Shown: one piece after another, positions 1 through 9,308 of the stretch | Numbering within the stretch: position 1 is the stretch's first letter | Layout: each line of letters begins with the position of its first letter | Origin: Paludibacter sp. | GTDB taxonomy: Bacteria; Bacteroidota; Bacteroidia; Bacteroidales; Paludibacteraceae | DNA: 64,000 nucleotides | Direction: 5' to 3' | Assembly (NCBI RefSeq): GCF_009712605.1 | Contig: NZ_WASO01000009.1 | Location: forward strand, 304,349-368,348 | Made by a program: the position numbers and the translations under genes | The notes under the pieces: model-generated | Seen by the model: the letters and a program-made list of their open reading frames with translations, nothing else | What the model was told of the DNA's origin: nothing | Databases searched by the model: none

Positions 1-564
1 AATATGATTGAGTTCTTTCTGAGTGTAGAGGTAACCGGTCGGATTATTCGGATTGCAGATCATAATCCCTTTGGTACGGGGAGTTATCAGTTCCTCAAAT
101 TGCTCTACCGGAGGAAGACAAAAGCCTTCGTCAATTGAAGAAACAACGGGACGAACGATTGCTCCGCTACCGATTGCAAAAGCGGTATAGTTGGCATAGG
201 CAGGTTCCGGCACAATAATTTCATCATCAGGGTCGAGACAAGAAAGGAATGCAATATTCACAGCTTCCGATCCACCGGTCGTGATAATAATATCTTCTAC
301 CGAAACATTAATTTTATATTTCGCGTAATATTTCACCAGCTTTTCACGAAGACTTCTGAGCCCGTCGCTGGGAGAATATTCAAAAATTTTCAAGTCGATG
401 TCCTTCAACGCATCAAGCGCGACTTGGGGTGTAGGCAAATCGGGCTGGCCGATATTGAGATGATACACCTTGATACCGCGAGCTTTAGCTTTATCTGCCA
501 AAGGCACCAGTTTACGTATTGGCGATTGAGGCATTGCGAAGCCCCGTCCTGAAATTTTTGGCAT
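1..564 (-). CDS. Class I/II PLP-dependent aminotransferase (partial, C-terminus off window)
   Basis: The frame is open from an ATG at 562-564 to the left edge, giving the N-terminal 188 residues of a protein that is normally about 400 residues long. It begins MPKISGRGFAMPQSPIRKL and contains YHLNIGQPDLPTP, the conserved N-terminal substrate segment, GGSEAVN, which contributes to the PLP phosphate pocket, and ICNPNNPTGYLY, the NPxNPTG signature of fold-type I aminotransferases. The catalytic lysine lies beyond the window. Family members act on aspartate or aromatic amino acids; the substrate cannot be decided from this half. It is a minus-strand gene downstream of smpB, 77 bases away. Confidence 0.9.
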   Translation of the reverse strand, partial: MPKISGRGFAMPQSPIRKLVPLADKAKARGIKVYHLNIGQPDLPTPQVALDALKDIDLKIFEYSPSDGLRSLREKLVKYYAKYKINVSVEDIIITTGGSEAVNIAFLSCLDPDDEIIVPEPAYANYTAFAIGSGAIVRPVVSSIDEGFCLPPVEQFEELITPRTKGIMICNPNNPTGYLYTQKELNHI

Positions 565-641
565 AAGTGATGTAGTTCAAAGTTTCAAATTCCAAGTTAC
601 AAGATTCCGGGATCTTATCCTTTATATCTAAGAATGGTATA

Positions 642-1103
642 TTAAATCGATTTTTTAGACGCCCTGTCCATCTGACGTTTATCTTCTTTCTCTTTCAGAG
701 TCTGCCGCTTATCATAACTCTTTTTCCCTCTGGCCACAGCAATTTCGAGCTTTGCCAGTCCTTTTTCATTGACAAACAGCTTGGTTGGAATAATGGTAAA
801 TCCGGTTTCTTTGGTCGCTCGCACCAATTTCGCCAGCTCTCTTTTTGTCAGGAGCAATTTTCGTTCTCTGCGAGCTTCATGGTTGGCAAAAGTTCCAAAA
901 GAATATTCTGCAATATGCATATTCTTCACCCACAATTCATTGTTGATGAAAATGCAATAAGAATCGGACAAACCAGCCTTTCCTTCACGAATTGCCTTAA
1001 TTTCAGTGCCAAACAATTGAATGCCTGCCACGAAAAAATCAGTCAGCTCGTAGTCGAAAAATGCGCGCCTGTTTTTTACCGAAATATTGGAAGCTTTATG
1101 CAT
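642..1103 (-). CDS. smpB: SsrA-binding protein SmpB
   Basis: A 153-residue protein of full family length. SmpB binds tmRNA and delivers it to stalled ribosomes for trans-translation. The N-terminal half carries the OB-fold signatures [39 protein letters not shown] and [17 protein letters not shown], followed by [15 protein letters not shown] and the [17 protein letters not shown] segment. The lysine/arginine-rich tail ([13 protein letters not shown]) is the part that enters the ribosomal mRNA channel. The start is an ATG at 1101-1103. The Yip1-like gene ends 15 bases upstream on the same strand, so the two may be co-transcribed. Confidence 0.97.
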   Translation of the reverse strand: MHKASNISVKNRRAFFDYELTDFFVAGIQLFGTEIKAIREGKAGLSDSYCIFINNELWVKNMHIAEYSFGTFANHEARRERKLLLTKRELAKLVRATKETGFTIIPTKLFVNEKGLAKLEIAVARGKKSYDKRQTLKEKEDKRQMDRASKKSI

Positions 1104-1118
1104 AAATGTAGCGAACTA

Positions 1119-1688
1119 TTACTGGAGATTGGGAGTCATACCTCTAAGCAAACCATAAACCACCACGGGCACAATCATCATGAAGAATGTCATTCCGATT
1201 ACAAAAACACCTCTTTCTTCAACTTTAAGGCTGAAAACAGATTCTGCCGCTACCCAAAGTAAAAATGCCGTGTATAAATAGAAAATCCAGAGGAAGAAAA
1301 AACTGGGCATAACAGCCGTTGCTATGAATAGCAGAAATACGATCACCAGACCGTATCCAATCACTATAGAAGATTGTTCTTTTGTCGGTGTAATGTTATA
1401 TCTTTTCTGCATCAGAATCTTCAAAATATACTGCAAAAGATAAAATGACGCCAACAAAGAACCAAAATAAACCAAGCCATGTACAATCAAGACATGAATG
1501 GGGTAGGCCGGGTGACGATGAAAAATCGCCTCCTGAATTATTTTCAAAACAGATGCCACTCCCATCAAAGGATAGCAAAACTGCTTCAAAATCTGCTTAT
1601 TAGTAAAACCTTCCCTCATAAACTGAGGCCATGCGACTTCCGGTTTTGCCAGTAATAAAATGATCTTTTTGATAATTTCCTTATACAT
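1119..1688 (-). CDS. Yip1-like multi-spanning membrane protein
   Basis: A 189-residue protein with about five hydrophobic segments, beginning with a short cytoplasmic stretch (YKEIIKKIILLLAKPEVAWPQF) followed by membrane segments around residues 35-50, 60-80, 105-130, 132-150 and 160-180. The layout and the N-terminal W-x-x-F region resemble the Yip1 family (YIF1/YIP1-like) found in many Bacteroidales. The bacterial function is unknown and no catalytic motif is visible. It lies directly upstream of smpB on the same strand. The family call is from pattern only and is moderately certain. Confidence 0.7.
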   Translation of the reverse strand: MYKEIIKKIILLLAKPEVAWPQFMREGFTNKQILKQFCYPLMGVASVLKIIQEAIFHRHPAYPIHVLIVHGLVYFGSLLASFYLLQYILKILMQKRYNITPTKEQSSIVIGYGLVIVFLLFIATAVMPSFFFLWIFYLYTAFLLWVAAESVFSLKVEERGVFVIGMTFFMMIVPVVVYGLLRGMTPNLQ

Positions 1689-1831
1689 AATTACTCATCC
1701 TATTTTATCCGTGCAAAAGTAGGACTTTCGCGTTAAATAGCCAAATTCAAATTTTGCAAAAAAGAACCCGTCATTCGGCTTCAACTTGCAAAAATACCCA
1801 AAACGCCCTCCCTACTTTCAAAAATAAAACA

Positions 1832-1839
1832 TATCTTTG
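1832..1839 (+). promoter_or_regulatory. Possible -7 element upstream of ahcY
   Basis: TATCTTTG matches the Bacteroidota -7 consensus TAnnTTTG. It lies about 190 bases before the ahcY start, in the 340-base gap between the divergent Yip1-like gene and ahcY. No good -33 TTTG is present at the expected 19-21 base spacing, so this is a weak call. The rest of the gap is AT-rich with no gene or clear hairpin visible. Confidence 0.3.
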
Positions 1840-2028
1840 TCAGCAATTAAGAGAAAACATGCAGATTAATCGCATTCTTCATAGAATCAACATACTATGA
1901 AGATGCTTTATTGTGTTAATAAGCAATGACACTGCATACATCTTATAAGAGGCTGTGAAAGAAATACGGCAACAAACCGCAACTCAAAAAACGGCTCTCT
2001 GTTTCAAAAATAAACCAATTAATATTGA

Positions 2029-3450
2029 ATGATACAGGAACAATTATTTTCGGGACTTCCATACAAAGTTGCCGACATATCGCTGGCTGATTTCGGCCGC
2101 AAAGAAATAATTCTTGCAGAAAAAGAAATGCCCGGTTTGATGGCATTACGTGAGAAATACGGAAAGGAAAAACCGCTGAAAGGTGCACGCATCATGGGTT
2201 CACTCCACATGACCATCCAAACAGCTGTTTTGATTGAAACACTGGCGGAACTGGGTGCTGAAGTACGCTGGGCAAGCTGCAACATTTATTCCACACAGGA
2301 TCATGCCGCCGCCGCTATTGCTGCTGCCGGAATTCCGGTTTTTGCCTGGAAAGGCGAAACTTTGGCCGAATACTGGTGGTGCACGCTGCAAGCTCTCGTG
2401 TTTGAAGGCAACAAAGGCCCCAATGTAATTGTGGACGATGGTGGTGATGCTACCATGATGATTCACGTTGGGAATGACGCAGAAAAAGATGCTTCGGTTC
2501 TCGACAAAGCTGCCGGTGGCGAAGACGAACGCGAACTCTACGCAATATTAAAAGAGGTGCTGAAAAAAGACGCTTCTCTCTGGACACGCATGATTCCTGA
2601 AATCCGTGGTGTATCGGAAGAAACGACTACAGGCGTTCATCGTTTGTATCAAATGCTGGAAGAAGGCAAACTTCTGTTCCCTGCATTCAACGTAAACGAC
2701 TCTGTAACAAAATCGAAATTCGATAACCTTTACGGTTGCCGCGAATCGTTGGCCGACGGTATCAAACGTGCCACCGACATCATGCTGGCCGGCAAAGTGG
2801 TTGTGGTTTGCGGTTATGGCGACGTGGGCAAAGGATGTGCACACTCTATGCGCACTTACGGAGCCCGTGTGTTGGTAACCGAAATCGATCCGATTTGTGC
2901 TTTACAAGCTGCCATGGAAGGTTTTGAAGTAACTACCGTTGAAGATGCTTTGGTCGAAGGTGACATTTACGTGACCACTACCGGCAACCGCGATATTATC
3001 CGCATCGAGCACATCGAAAAGATGAAGAACGCTGCTATCATCTGCAACATCGGTCACTTCGACAACGAAATTCAGGTGGATAAATTAAAAACATTCCCCG
3101 GCATCAAACACGAGAATATCAAACCTCAGGTGGATAAATATATCTTTCCTGACGGTCACTTTATACTATTATTGGCCGATGGCCGTTTAGTAAATCTGGG
3201 TTGTGCCACCGGACACCCTTCCTTTGTAATGAGTAATTCGTTTACCAACCAGACATTGGCACAAATAGAACTATTCACCAACAAATATGAAGTGAATGTA
3301 TACCGTTTGCCTAAAAAACTCGACGAAGAAGTTGCCCGCCTGCATCTCGAAAAAATCGGCGTTAAACTGACTCGCCTGACGCCCGAACAAGCAAGCTACA
3401 TCGGAGTTTCGCAAGACGGACCATTCAAACCGGAGCACTACAGATATTAA
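2029..3450 (+). CDS. ahcY: Adenosylhomocysteinase
   Basis: A 473-residue S-adenosylhomocysteine hydrolase that splits SAH into adenosine and homocysteine with bound NAD, closing the activated-methyl cycle in the cytosol. Visible signatures are [16 protein letters not shown] near the N-terminus, [14 protein letters not shown] (about 84-97), [20 protein letters not shown] (about 231-250), the NAD-binding [10 protein letters not shown] (about 262-271), and [11 protein letters not shown]. The protein ends PFKPEHYRY, the family C-terminus whose lysine and tyrosine complete the neighbouring NAD site. Start ATG at 2029. It opens a run of plus-strand genes leading to parA and parB. Confidence 0.98.
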   Translation: MIQEQLFSGLPYKVADISLADFGRKEIILAEKEMPGLMALREKYGKEKPLKGARIMGSLHMTIQTAVLIETLAELGAEVRWASCNIYSTQDHAAAAIAAAGIPVFAWKGETLAEYWWCTLQALVFEGNKGPNVIVDDGGDATMMIHVGNDAEKDASVLDKAAGGEDERELYAILKEVLKKDASLWTRMIPEIRGVSEETTTGVHRLYQMLEEGKLLFPAFNVNDSVTKSKFDNLYGCRESLADGIKRATDIMLAGKVVVVCGYGDVGKGCAHSMRTYGARVLVTEIDPICALQAAMEGFEVTTVEDALVEGDIYVTTTGNRDIIRIEHIEKMKNAAIICNIGHFDNEIQVDKLKTFPGIKHENIKPQVDKYIFPDGHFILLLADGRLVNLGCATGHPSFVMSNSFTNQTLAQIELFTNKYEVNVYRLPKKLDEEVARLHLEKIGVKLTRLTPEQASYIGVSQDGPFKPEHYRY

Positions 3451-3456
3451 TCAAGT

Positions 3457-3540
3457 AATAATGAACAATTAATAATGAAGAATGGATTTTGAGCTACCAC
3501 AAAGTGTCGGCGTTCATTCTAAATTATTAATTATTAATTC
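3457..3540. repeat. Imperfect inverted repeat between ahcY and DUF4254 gene
   Basis: Two AT-rich arms face each other: 3457-3484, ending in AATAATGAAGAATG, and 3515-3540, beginning CATTCTAAATTATTAATT. About 22 of 26 aligned positions pair, around a GC-richer centre of about 30 bases. It fills the space between the ahcY stop and the probable ATG of the next gene, and could be a small non-autonomous palindromic element or an mRNA hairpin. Only one copy was noticed in this window. Confidence 0.55.
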
Positions 3541-3547
3541 GCAACCT

Positions 3548-4150
3548 ATGTTCAGTCAACTTTGCAACCCCATATTCAAAGCTGCTATTGACCAATACCA
3601 TCTTACGGATAATGTAGATACACCTATTAAAAATCCGTATGAACTGAAGACGATTGAATACTATCTTTTTTTGAAAAACTGGATCGATACGGTACAGTGG
3701 CATCTCGAAGATATTATCCGTAACCCGGAAATTGATCCGGCCGAGGCTCTGTTACTTAAACGCCGCATCGACAAGTCAAATCAGGATCGTACTGACCTTG
3801 TAGAGTTGATCGACAGCTATTTTCTGGACAAATACAAAAATGTGCCCCAATTGGACGGCGCAACTATCAACACCGAAAGTCCGGCTTGGGCTATTGACCG
3901 GTTATCTATTCTGGCGTTGAAGATTTATCATATGCAACAGGAAGTTGACAGAAAAGAAGCTTCCGACAGCCATCGAGCCGAATGTAATAAGAAGCTGGAA
4001 ATTCTGCTCGAACAACAAGTAGATCTTTCTTCTGCCATTGACCAGTTATTGAGCGATATTGAAGCAGGTCGCAAATGGATGAAGGTGTACAAGCAAATGA
4101 AAATGTATAACGACCCGGCATTAAATCCGGTGTTGTACGCTAAGCAATAA
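3548..4150 (+). CDS. DUF4254 domain-containing protein
   Basis: A 200-residue protein starting at the ATG at 3548 (MFSQLCNPIFKAAIDQYH). An in-frame ATG exists at 3482, but it would place an AT-rich inverted repeat inside the coding sequence and gives an atypical N-terminus. The sequence is helical and charged with W-rich segments (LKNWIDTVQWHLEDIIRNPEID, ESPAWAIDRLSILALKIYHM), matching the Bacteroidota DUF4254 family. No catalytic motif, signal peptide or membrane segment is visible. It is followed after 70 bases by a family 9 glycosyltransferase, a partner often seen for DUF4254, suggesting a link to cell-envelope polysaccharide. The function is unknown. Confidence 0.85.
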   Translation: MFSQLCNPIFKAAIDQYHLTDNVDTPIKNPYELKTIEYYLFLKNWIDTVQWHLEDIIRNPEIDPAEALLLKRRIDKSNQDRTDLVELIDSYFLDKYKNVPQLDGATINTESPAWAIDRLSILALKIYHMQQEVDRKEASDSHRAECNKKLEILLEQQVDLSSAIDQLLSDIEAGRKWMKVYKQMKMYNDPALNPVLYAKQ

Positions 4151-4220
4151 TAAGTTGCAGATTACGACAATTATATCAGGAGCAGTTCCTGTCTAACCAG
4201 AATCAAAAAGCAAGAGATAC

Positions 4221-5240
4221 GTGAATATATTAATTACACGCTTATCTGCATTGGGTGATGTAGCCATGATGATCCCTGTGGTCAGCTCTATCGCTCAACG
4301 ATATCCGGAACATAACTTCACGGTGGTTTCTATGCCATTGGTTGCACCTTTATTTAAAGGACTTCCTAATGTAGATTTTGTCGCTTTTGAAAAAAGGACA
4401 TCGCACAAAGGTGTTAAAGGAATTCTTAAGCTCTTCCGTCAGTTGAACAAACTACGGAAATATGATTGCATGGTAGATTTGCACGATGTATTGAGAACGA
4501 AAATCCTACGTTCGCTCTTTCGTGTTGTTGGAACGAAGGTTTCCATTATCGACAAAGGAAGAGCAGAAAAAAAAGATCTTGTAGATAAAAGTTTTCAACA
4601 ATCAACGCAATTGACATCATCGGTAGACCGTTACCGGGCTGTTTTTGCTTCCATGGGTCTGACCATTGGCACTGTAAATGACAGCCTTCCTTTTGTAGCA
4701 TTGACATCCGGAGAGAAACTCGTTGAAACTTTCGGAGAAAAGCAAGGCAAATGGATTGGCATTGCCCCGTTTTCCCAGCATATAGGCAAACAATTACCGC
4801 TCAATAAGATTGAAACTGTAATTGATTATTTTTGCCAGGAACCTGAAACGACGGTTTTTTTATTCGGTGCCGGGAATCAGGAAAAACAATTAATTGAAGA
4901 CTGGATAACTAAATATCCAAAAGCCAGATCCGTAGTTGGCAAGCTGCCGTTTGACGTAGAACTGCTACTGATGAAAGAACTGGACGTAATGATGACTATG
5001 GACTCCGGCAATATGCACCTTGCATCTTTAGTCGGCACTCCGGTCGTCTCCATTTGGGGTGCCACCCACCCTTTCGCCGGATTTTATGGAATGAATCAGC
5101 CGGAATCGAATGCCGTTCAGCTGCCATTGGCTTGTCGCCCTTGTTCCATTTTCGGCAATGTTCCCTGCAAATTTGGAACGTATGAATGCTTGAATGCCAT
5201 TGATCCGAAAATCATTGTGGAAAAGATGGCAAAATATTAA
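4221..5240 (+). CDS. Glycosyltransferase family 9 (heptosyltransferase-like)
   Basis: A 339-residue GT9/heptosyltransferase family enzyme, expected to add a sugar to lipid A core or a related envelope glycan at the cytoplasmic face of the inner membrane. It has the N-terminal LITRLSALGDVAMMIPVVSS, in which the Gly-Asp pair is conserved, and the C-terminal nucleotide-sugar site MDSGNMHLASLVGTPVVSIWGATHP (positions about 256-280). The start is GTG at 4221; no ATG gives a complete N-terminus. The acceptor and sugar cannot be read from the sequence. Located between the DUF4254 gene and parA. Confidence 0.92.
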   Translation: MNILITRLSALGDVAMMIPVVSSIAQRYPEHNFTVVSMPLVAPLFKGLPNVDFVAFEKRTSHKGVKGILKLFRQLNKLRKYDCMVDLHDVLRTKILRSLFRVVGTKVSIIDKGRAEKKDLVDKSFQQSTQLTSSVDRYRAVFASMGLTIGTVNDSLPFVALTSGEKLVETFGEKQGKWIGIAPFSQHIGKQLPLNKIETVIDYFCQEPETTVFLFGAGNQEKQLIEDWITKYPKARSVVGKLPFDVELLLMKELDVMMTMDSGNMHLASLVGTPVVSIWGATHPFAGFYGMNQPESNAVQLPLACRPCSIFGNVPCKFGTYECLNAIDPKIIVEKMAKY

Positions 5241-5268
5241 TTGCAGTATAGTTAGAAAAATAAGATAT

Positions 5269-6042
5269 ATGGGTAAAATAATTGCTTTAGCAAATCAAAA
5301 AGGAGGGGTTGGAAAAACAACCACAGCTATCAATTTAGCTGCTTCGTTAGCCTCGCTGGGTAAAAAAGTGCTGCTTGTGGATGCAGATCCTCAGGCCAAT
5401 GCATCCTCCGGCTTGGGTGTAGATGTGCGTGACGTAAAAAAGAGTATTTATGAATGTTTGGTTGAAGAAATAGAACCAAAAGAAGCAATTGTCCCTACAG
5501 AACTGAGCTCACTTTCAATCATACCTTCTCACATTGACCTGGTAGGAGCTGAAATTGAAATGCTCGAAATTGAACATCGCGAAAAAATCATGCGTCGCAT
5601 GTTACAGCCTCTCAAAGATGAATATGATTATATCCTGATTGACTGTCTGCCATCACTCGGTCTGATAACAGTAAACGCATTGACAGCATCCGATGTGGTT
5701 ATTATTCCTGTTCAGTGTGAATATTTTGCTCTTGAAGGTATCAGCAAACTGCTCAACACCATTAAAATTATCAAGACAAAGCTCAATCCGGATCTGGCGA
5801 TCGAAGGATTCCTTCTGACCATGTACGACAATCGTCTGCGTTTAGCCAATCAGGTTTATAATGAAGTGCAAAAACATTTCGGTGATCTTGTATTCAAAGC
5901 TGTTATTCAGCGCAATGTGAAGCTTAGCGAAGCGCCTAGTCACGGTAAGCCTGTTTTATTGTACGATAAAGAATCGAAAGGAACACAAAATTACCTCGAT
6001 CTGGCCAAAGAACTGATTGCCAGAGATGAAGCCGAAGACTAA
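5269..6042 (+). CDS. parA: ParA/Soj-family chromosome partitioning ATPase
   Basis: A 257-residue ParA-type ATPase starting at the ATG at 5269 (MGKIIALANQKGGVGKTT). The upstream extension to 5194 overlaps the preceding glycosyltransferase and lacks family similarity. The deviant Walker A, KGGVGKTT, is at residues 11-18; VDADPQANASSGLG (Walker A' region) and DYILIDCLPSLG (Walker B) follow, and the C-terminus contains the ParA-typical NVKLSEAPSHGKP. The protein binds DNA nonspecifically when ATP-bound and moves ParB-parS complexes. parB follows 56 bases downstream. The chromosomal (Soj) type is inferred from length and from lack of an N-terminal HTH extension. Confidence 0.97.
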   Translation: MGKIIALANQKGGVGKTTTAINLAASLASLGKKVLLVDADPQANASSGLGVDVRDVKKSIYECLVEEIEPKEAIVPTELSSLSIIPSHIDLVGAEIEMLEIEHREKIMRRMLQPLKDEYDYILIDCLPSLGLITVNALTASDVVIIPVQCEYFALEGISKLLNTIKIIKTKLNPDLAIEGFLLTMYDNRLRLANQVYNEVQKHFGDLVFKAVIQRNVKLSEAPSHGKPVLLYDKESKGTQNYLDLAKELIARDEAED

Positions 6043-6098
6043 AATTTCCGAAGTAACATTTTTCTATCTGTAAACCGAAAGCTTTTTTGAAAAACAAT

Positions 6099-6986
6099 AT
6101 GGTACAAAAACACGCACTCGGACGCGGTTTGGGCGCCCTGATTGATATAGAACCTGTCAGCACCGGCGGGTCTTCTTCCATTAATGAAATAGCAATTTCA
6201 AAAATACATCCGAATCCACATCAGCCACGTACCTTTTTTGACGAAGAGGCATTAGCCGAACTTTCCGCTTCGATCAAGGAAATCGGAATAATTCAACCTA
6301 TCACACTTCGGGAAATCGACGAAAATAATTATCAGATCATTGCGGGCGAACGTCGTTACAGAGCCTCGAAAATGGCTGGTCTCACAACCATTCCGGCATA
6401 TGTAAAGAAAGCGGAAGATGATTTGGTGATGGAAATGGCTCTTATCGAAAATCTTCAGCGTGAAGATTTGAATGCCATTGAGGTTGCTCTTACTTTCCAG
6501 CGTTTACTCGAAGAATACAAAATGACTCAGGAACGCCTGAGTGAACGGGTAGGAAAGAAACGTGCCACAATTTCGAACTACCTTCGCTTGCTTCGTTTGC
6601 CTGCCGAAATTCAGATGGGCATAAAGAACAAGCAAATTGACATGGGTCATGCTAAAGCCCTTATAACAGTTGACGATCCTGCCAAGCAGATTTCTATTTA
6701 CGAACAAATTCTTGCGAACCACTTATCTGTAAGAAAAGTGGAAGAGCTTGTAAGAGGAAATGAAGAAAGTGCAAGTGCAACTCCTACAACAGACACAACC
6801 GTTGCTCCGAAAGAAAGAGTAATTACACCGGTTGAGCACACATTGATTCAGAATCGTTTGACAGAATGCCTGAAATCGAAAGTGCAGTTTACATGCAATG
6901 ACAAAGGGAAAGGCAAAATTACTATTTCATTTGCCTCCGATATGGAACTTGAACGATTGATGGAGCTTTTTGACAAACTGAATTGA
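6099..6986 (+). CDS. parB: ParB/Spo0J/Noc-family partition protein
   Basis: A 295-residue ParB. I chose the ATG at 6099 (MVQKHALGRGLGALI); a TTG four codons upstream is possible. The N-terminus has LGRGLGALI (about 7-15), the ParA-interaction peptide, followed by the ParB box with NPHQPR and GERRYRASKMAG (about 84-95), which forms the CTP-binding clamp, then MTQERLSERVGKKRATISNY (HTH, about 143-162) for parS recognition, and a C-terminal dimerisation segment. No parS palindrome was recognised in the window. It is co-directional with parA, the DUF5683 gene and the lytic transglycosylase gene. Confidence 0.97.
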   Translation: MVQKHALGRGLGALIDIEPVSTGGSSSINEIAISKIHPNPHQPRTFFDEEALAELSASIKEIGIIQPITLREIDENNYQIIAGERRYRASKMAGLTTIPAYVKKAEDDLVMEMALIENLQREDLNAIEVALTFQRLLEEYKMTQERLSERVGKKRATISNYLRLLRLPAEIQMGIKNKQIDMGHAKALITVDDPAKQISIYEQILANHLSVRKVEELVRGNEESASATPTTDTTVAPKERVITPVEHTLIQNRLTECLKSKVQFTCNDKGKGKITISFASDMELERLMELFDKLN

Positions 6987-7006
6987 AAGAATAAAACAGC
7001 GATAAA

Positions 7007-7669
7007 TTGAGACATCTACTGCTCATACTGTTAGCGTGCATAGTAACGACAAATGCAAAAGCTCTTTCCGTTAATGACTCAACAAAGGTGGCAAGAGACA
7101 CAATCGCTTTTTCCCTGCATGAGAAAAAGACAGCTCTGAAAACACCTGCCGATTCATTAACGCACAAGGCCATTTTCAAACCGAATCCATCCAGAGCCGT
7201 TTGGTTGGGTGCCATTGTGCCGGGATTAGGCCAGATCTATAACAAAAAATACTGGAAGCTCCCGTTGATATACGGAGGTTTTGCCGGCCTTATTTATGCA
7301 ATTTCCTGGAATGGCAGGATGTATAATGATTACAAGAATGCCTATCTGGATATTACCGATAACAACCCGAACACGACCAGTTATCTGCACTTTCTAACGC
7401 CGGATCAGCAAAAGTCTTACGATACAACCTGGTTGACAAGTGCACTAAAAACCAGAGTAAGTTCTTTTCGCCGTTACCGCGATTTAAGTGTAATATGTGC
7501 TATCGGATTATACGCGCTTTCAATGGTAGATGCCTATGTGGATGCACAATTATCCGATTTCGATGTCTCTCCGGATTTATCGATGAAAATAGCTCCCACA
7601 ATAATGAATAATAGTTATCAGAACGGTCTGAATGCTTCTCTGGGCATGAAACTAAAGTTTAATTTTTAA
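7007..7669 (+). CDS. DUF5683 domain-containing protein
   Basis: A 220-residue protein with a TTG start at 7007 (read RHLLLILLACIVTTNAKA), which gives a clear signal peptide of about 20 residues. The mature part has a serine/threonine-rich stretch, then the DUF5683 core (SRAVWLGAIVPGLGQIYNKK, about 65-84) with two membrane segments around 83-100 and 160-180. The family is typical of Bacteroidota and lies repeatedly next to parAB; its function is unknown. Here it sits 20 bases after parB and 10 bases before the lytic transglycosylase gene, consistent with one operon. Confidence 0.88.
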   Translation: MRHLLLILLACIVTTNAKALSVNDSTKVARDTIAFSLHEKKTALKTPADSLTHKAIFKPNPSRAVWLGAIVPGLGQIYNKKYWKLPLIYGGFAGLIYAISWNGRMYNDYKNAYLDITDNNPNTTSYLHFLTPDQQKSYDTTWLTSALKTRVSSFRRYRDLSVICAIGLYALSMVDAYVDAQLSDFDVSPDLSMKIAPTIMNNSYQNGLNASLGMKLKFNF

Positions 7670-7679
7670 AATCAACGGA

Positions 7680-8903
7680 ATGCGTTTTTTGTTCAACTGT
7701 TTAGTTATTACACTCTTGACCACACTGCCGTTAAGTTCTTACGCTGCTGAAGCAGAAAAGAATGTAAACGACTCTGTATCAAAAGAGATAAAAAAGCAGC
7801 TTGAACCGCTTGTTATGCCCGAAGGTTACGACATGAGTTTTAACGGACTCCTCAACCAATGGTATGAACGAAAAAACATTAACACCACATTCATCGATGA
7901 TAAAGTTGACCCTTATGTCTCTGATTCCATAATTATTGATCGGTTATCGAAGTTGCCGGCTATCATGGAACTTCCCTTTAACGAGCATATACGGAAGTGC
8001 ATTGATTTCTATACCATTCAAAAACGTAAGCAGGTATCTTACATGTTGGCAATGGGACAATATTACATGCCGATATTTGAAGATCAGCTACTTGCCAACA
8101 AACTCCCCGACGAACTCAAATACCTGCCCATCATAGAGTCGGCTCTCAACCCCACAGCTTATTCCCGCGCCGGAGCTGGAGGTTTGTGGCAATTGATGGT
8201 GTCAACCGGACGAATTTACGGTCTACAAATCAACAGCCTGATTGATGAAAGAATGGATCCGTACAAGTCTTCCATCGCGGCTGCCAAATATCTTAAAGAT
8301 CTGTTCCGTGTTTACGGAGACTGGAATCTTGTGATTGCTGCTTACAACTGTGGACCCGGCAATGTAAACAAAGCAATCCGCCGTTCGGGAGGAAAACGTG
8401 ATTACTGGCAGATTTATCCTTATTTGCCCAATGAAACGAGGAACTACGTACCTATCTTCATTGCAGCCAACTATGTAATGAACTATTACAAGCAGCACAA
8501 TCTCAACGTTGCTCCGGTTTGCCTACCCATGACAGATACAATCATGGTGAAAGAAAAAGTTCATCTGGTGCAGATTGCAGACCTGATGAATCTTCCTATT
8601 GCAGAACTCAGAACGCTCAATCCTCAATACCGTCAGGACATTGTGCCCGGTAATTTTCAGCCTTGTGCCATTCGGTTACCTCTGAATGAAGCGAGTTCTT
8701 TCCTGCAAAATAAGGATAAAATAGTTGCTTACAAAGCGGACGAACTCTTCACTAACCGACTATTGGTAGAACCGGCGGAAGGCGTTTATTTTGCCAAAAA
8801 CTCCAAAGCCTCCAAACACTCCGTCAAAGGTTCAAAATCAAAAAAGAAAAGCAGTTCATCAAAGAGTCGTTCCGGTAAAAAATCGAAACGGAAAAAGCAT
8901 TAG
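7680..8903 (+). CDS. LysM-containing lytic murein transglycosylase (MltD-like)
   Basis: A 407-residue exported protein. Signal peptide about 1-23 (ending LSSYAAEA). The SLT goose-type lysozyme domain (about 135-275) contains LPIIESALNPTAYS with the catalytic Glu at 153, AGGLWQLMVSTGRIYGL and IAAYNCGPGNVNKAI, which are the standard family motifs. A LysM-like segment (VHLVQIADLMNLPIAELRTLNP, about 298-320) would bind peptidoglycan. The last 40 residues are Ser/Lys-rich (KGSKSKKKSSSSKSRSGK), an unusual basic tail. The enzyme cuts the glycan strand of peptidoglycan in the periplasm, forming 1,6-anhydro ends. It ends the parAB gene run. Confidence 0.94.
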   Translation: MRFLFNCLVITLLTTLPLSSYAAEAEKNVNDSVSKEIKKQLEPLVMPEGYDMSFNGLLNQWYERKNINTTFIDDKVDPYVSDSIIIDRLSKLPAIMELPFNEHIRKCIDFYTIQKRKQVSYMLAMGQYYMPIFEDQLLANKLPDELKYLPIIESALNPTAYSRAGAGGLWQLMVSTGRIYGLQINSLIDERMDPYKSSIAAAKYLKDLFRVYGDWNLVIAAYNCGPGNVNKAIRRSGGKRDYWQIYPYLPNETRNYVPIFIAANYVMNYYKQHNLNVAPVCLPMTDTIMVKEKVHLVQIADLMNLPIAELRTLNPQYRQDIVPGNFQPCAIRLPLNEASSFLQNKDKIVAYKADELFTNRLLVEPAEGVYFAKNSKASKHSVKGSKSKKKSSSSKSRSGKKSKRKKH

Positions 8904-8969
8904 CCAACGTTTATCTTTCCATAACGGATTGACATTCTGCAATATTGTTGTTTTTAACACTACACGACT

Positions 8970-9308
8970 ATGGAACGACTTTATTACTCTATCACCGAGG
9001 TTGCCGAACAATTAAATGTCAACGCCTCATTGCTACGCTTTTGGGAAAAAGAATTTCCTCAGATAAAGCCCCGCAAAAATGGCAAAGGCACTCGCTTTTA
9101 CACACAAGATGACATACTGCTCATCAAACAAATCTATCATTTGGTTCGGGAGCAGAACCTCACCCTTGAAGGGGCTCGTCACCGGTTGAAAAACGACAAA
9201 GACAATGTTGCAAAAACACAGGAAGTCGTTGAACGCCTGAAAAAGATCCGTCGCGAATTGCTAAATATCCGCAAACAGCTTGTAGCTTCTGCAAAACCTC
9301 AGGAGTAA
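8970..9308 (+). CDS. MerR-family transcriptional regulator
   Basis: A 112-residue protein with an N-terminal winged-helix MerR DNA-binding domain: YYSITEVAEQLNVNASLLRF followed by WEKEFPQIKPRKNGKGTRFY (about 3-42). The C-terminal part is a short charged helix (VERLKKIRRELLNIRKQL), as expected for dimerisation. There is no separate effector domain and no cysteine set for metal sensing. Small MerR proteins of this kind are common in Bacteroidota; the target is unknown. It stands alone, 66 bases after the lytic transglycosylase gene. Confidence 0.88.
   Translation: MERLYYSITEVAEQLNVNASLLRFWEKEFPQIKPRKNGKGTRFYTQDDILLIKQIYHLVREQNLTLEGARHRLKNDKDNVAKTQEVVERLKKIRRELLNIRKQLVASAKPQE

Noticed and set aside
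5194..5268. Extended N-terminus of ParA
   Set aside because: Overlaps the preceding glycosyltransferase gene and lacks family similarity; the ATG at 5269 places the Walker A motif correctly.
4200..9300. parS site near parAB
   Set aside because: No GTTnCACGTGnAAC-like palindrome could be found by eye in this part of the window.
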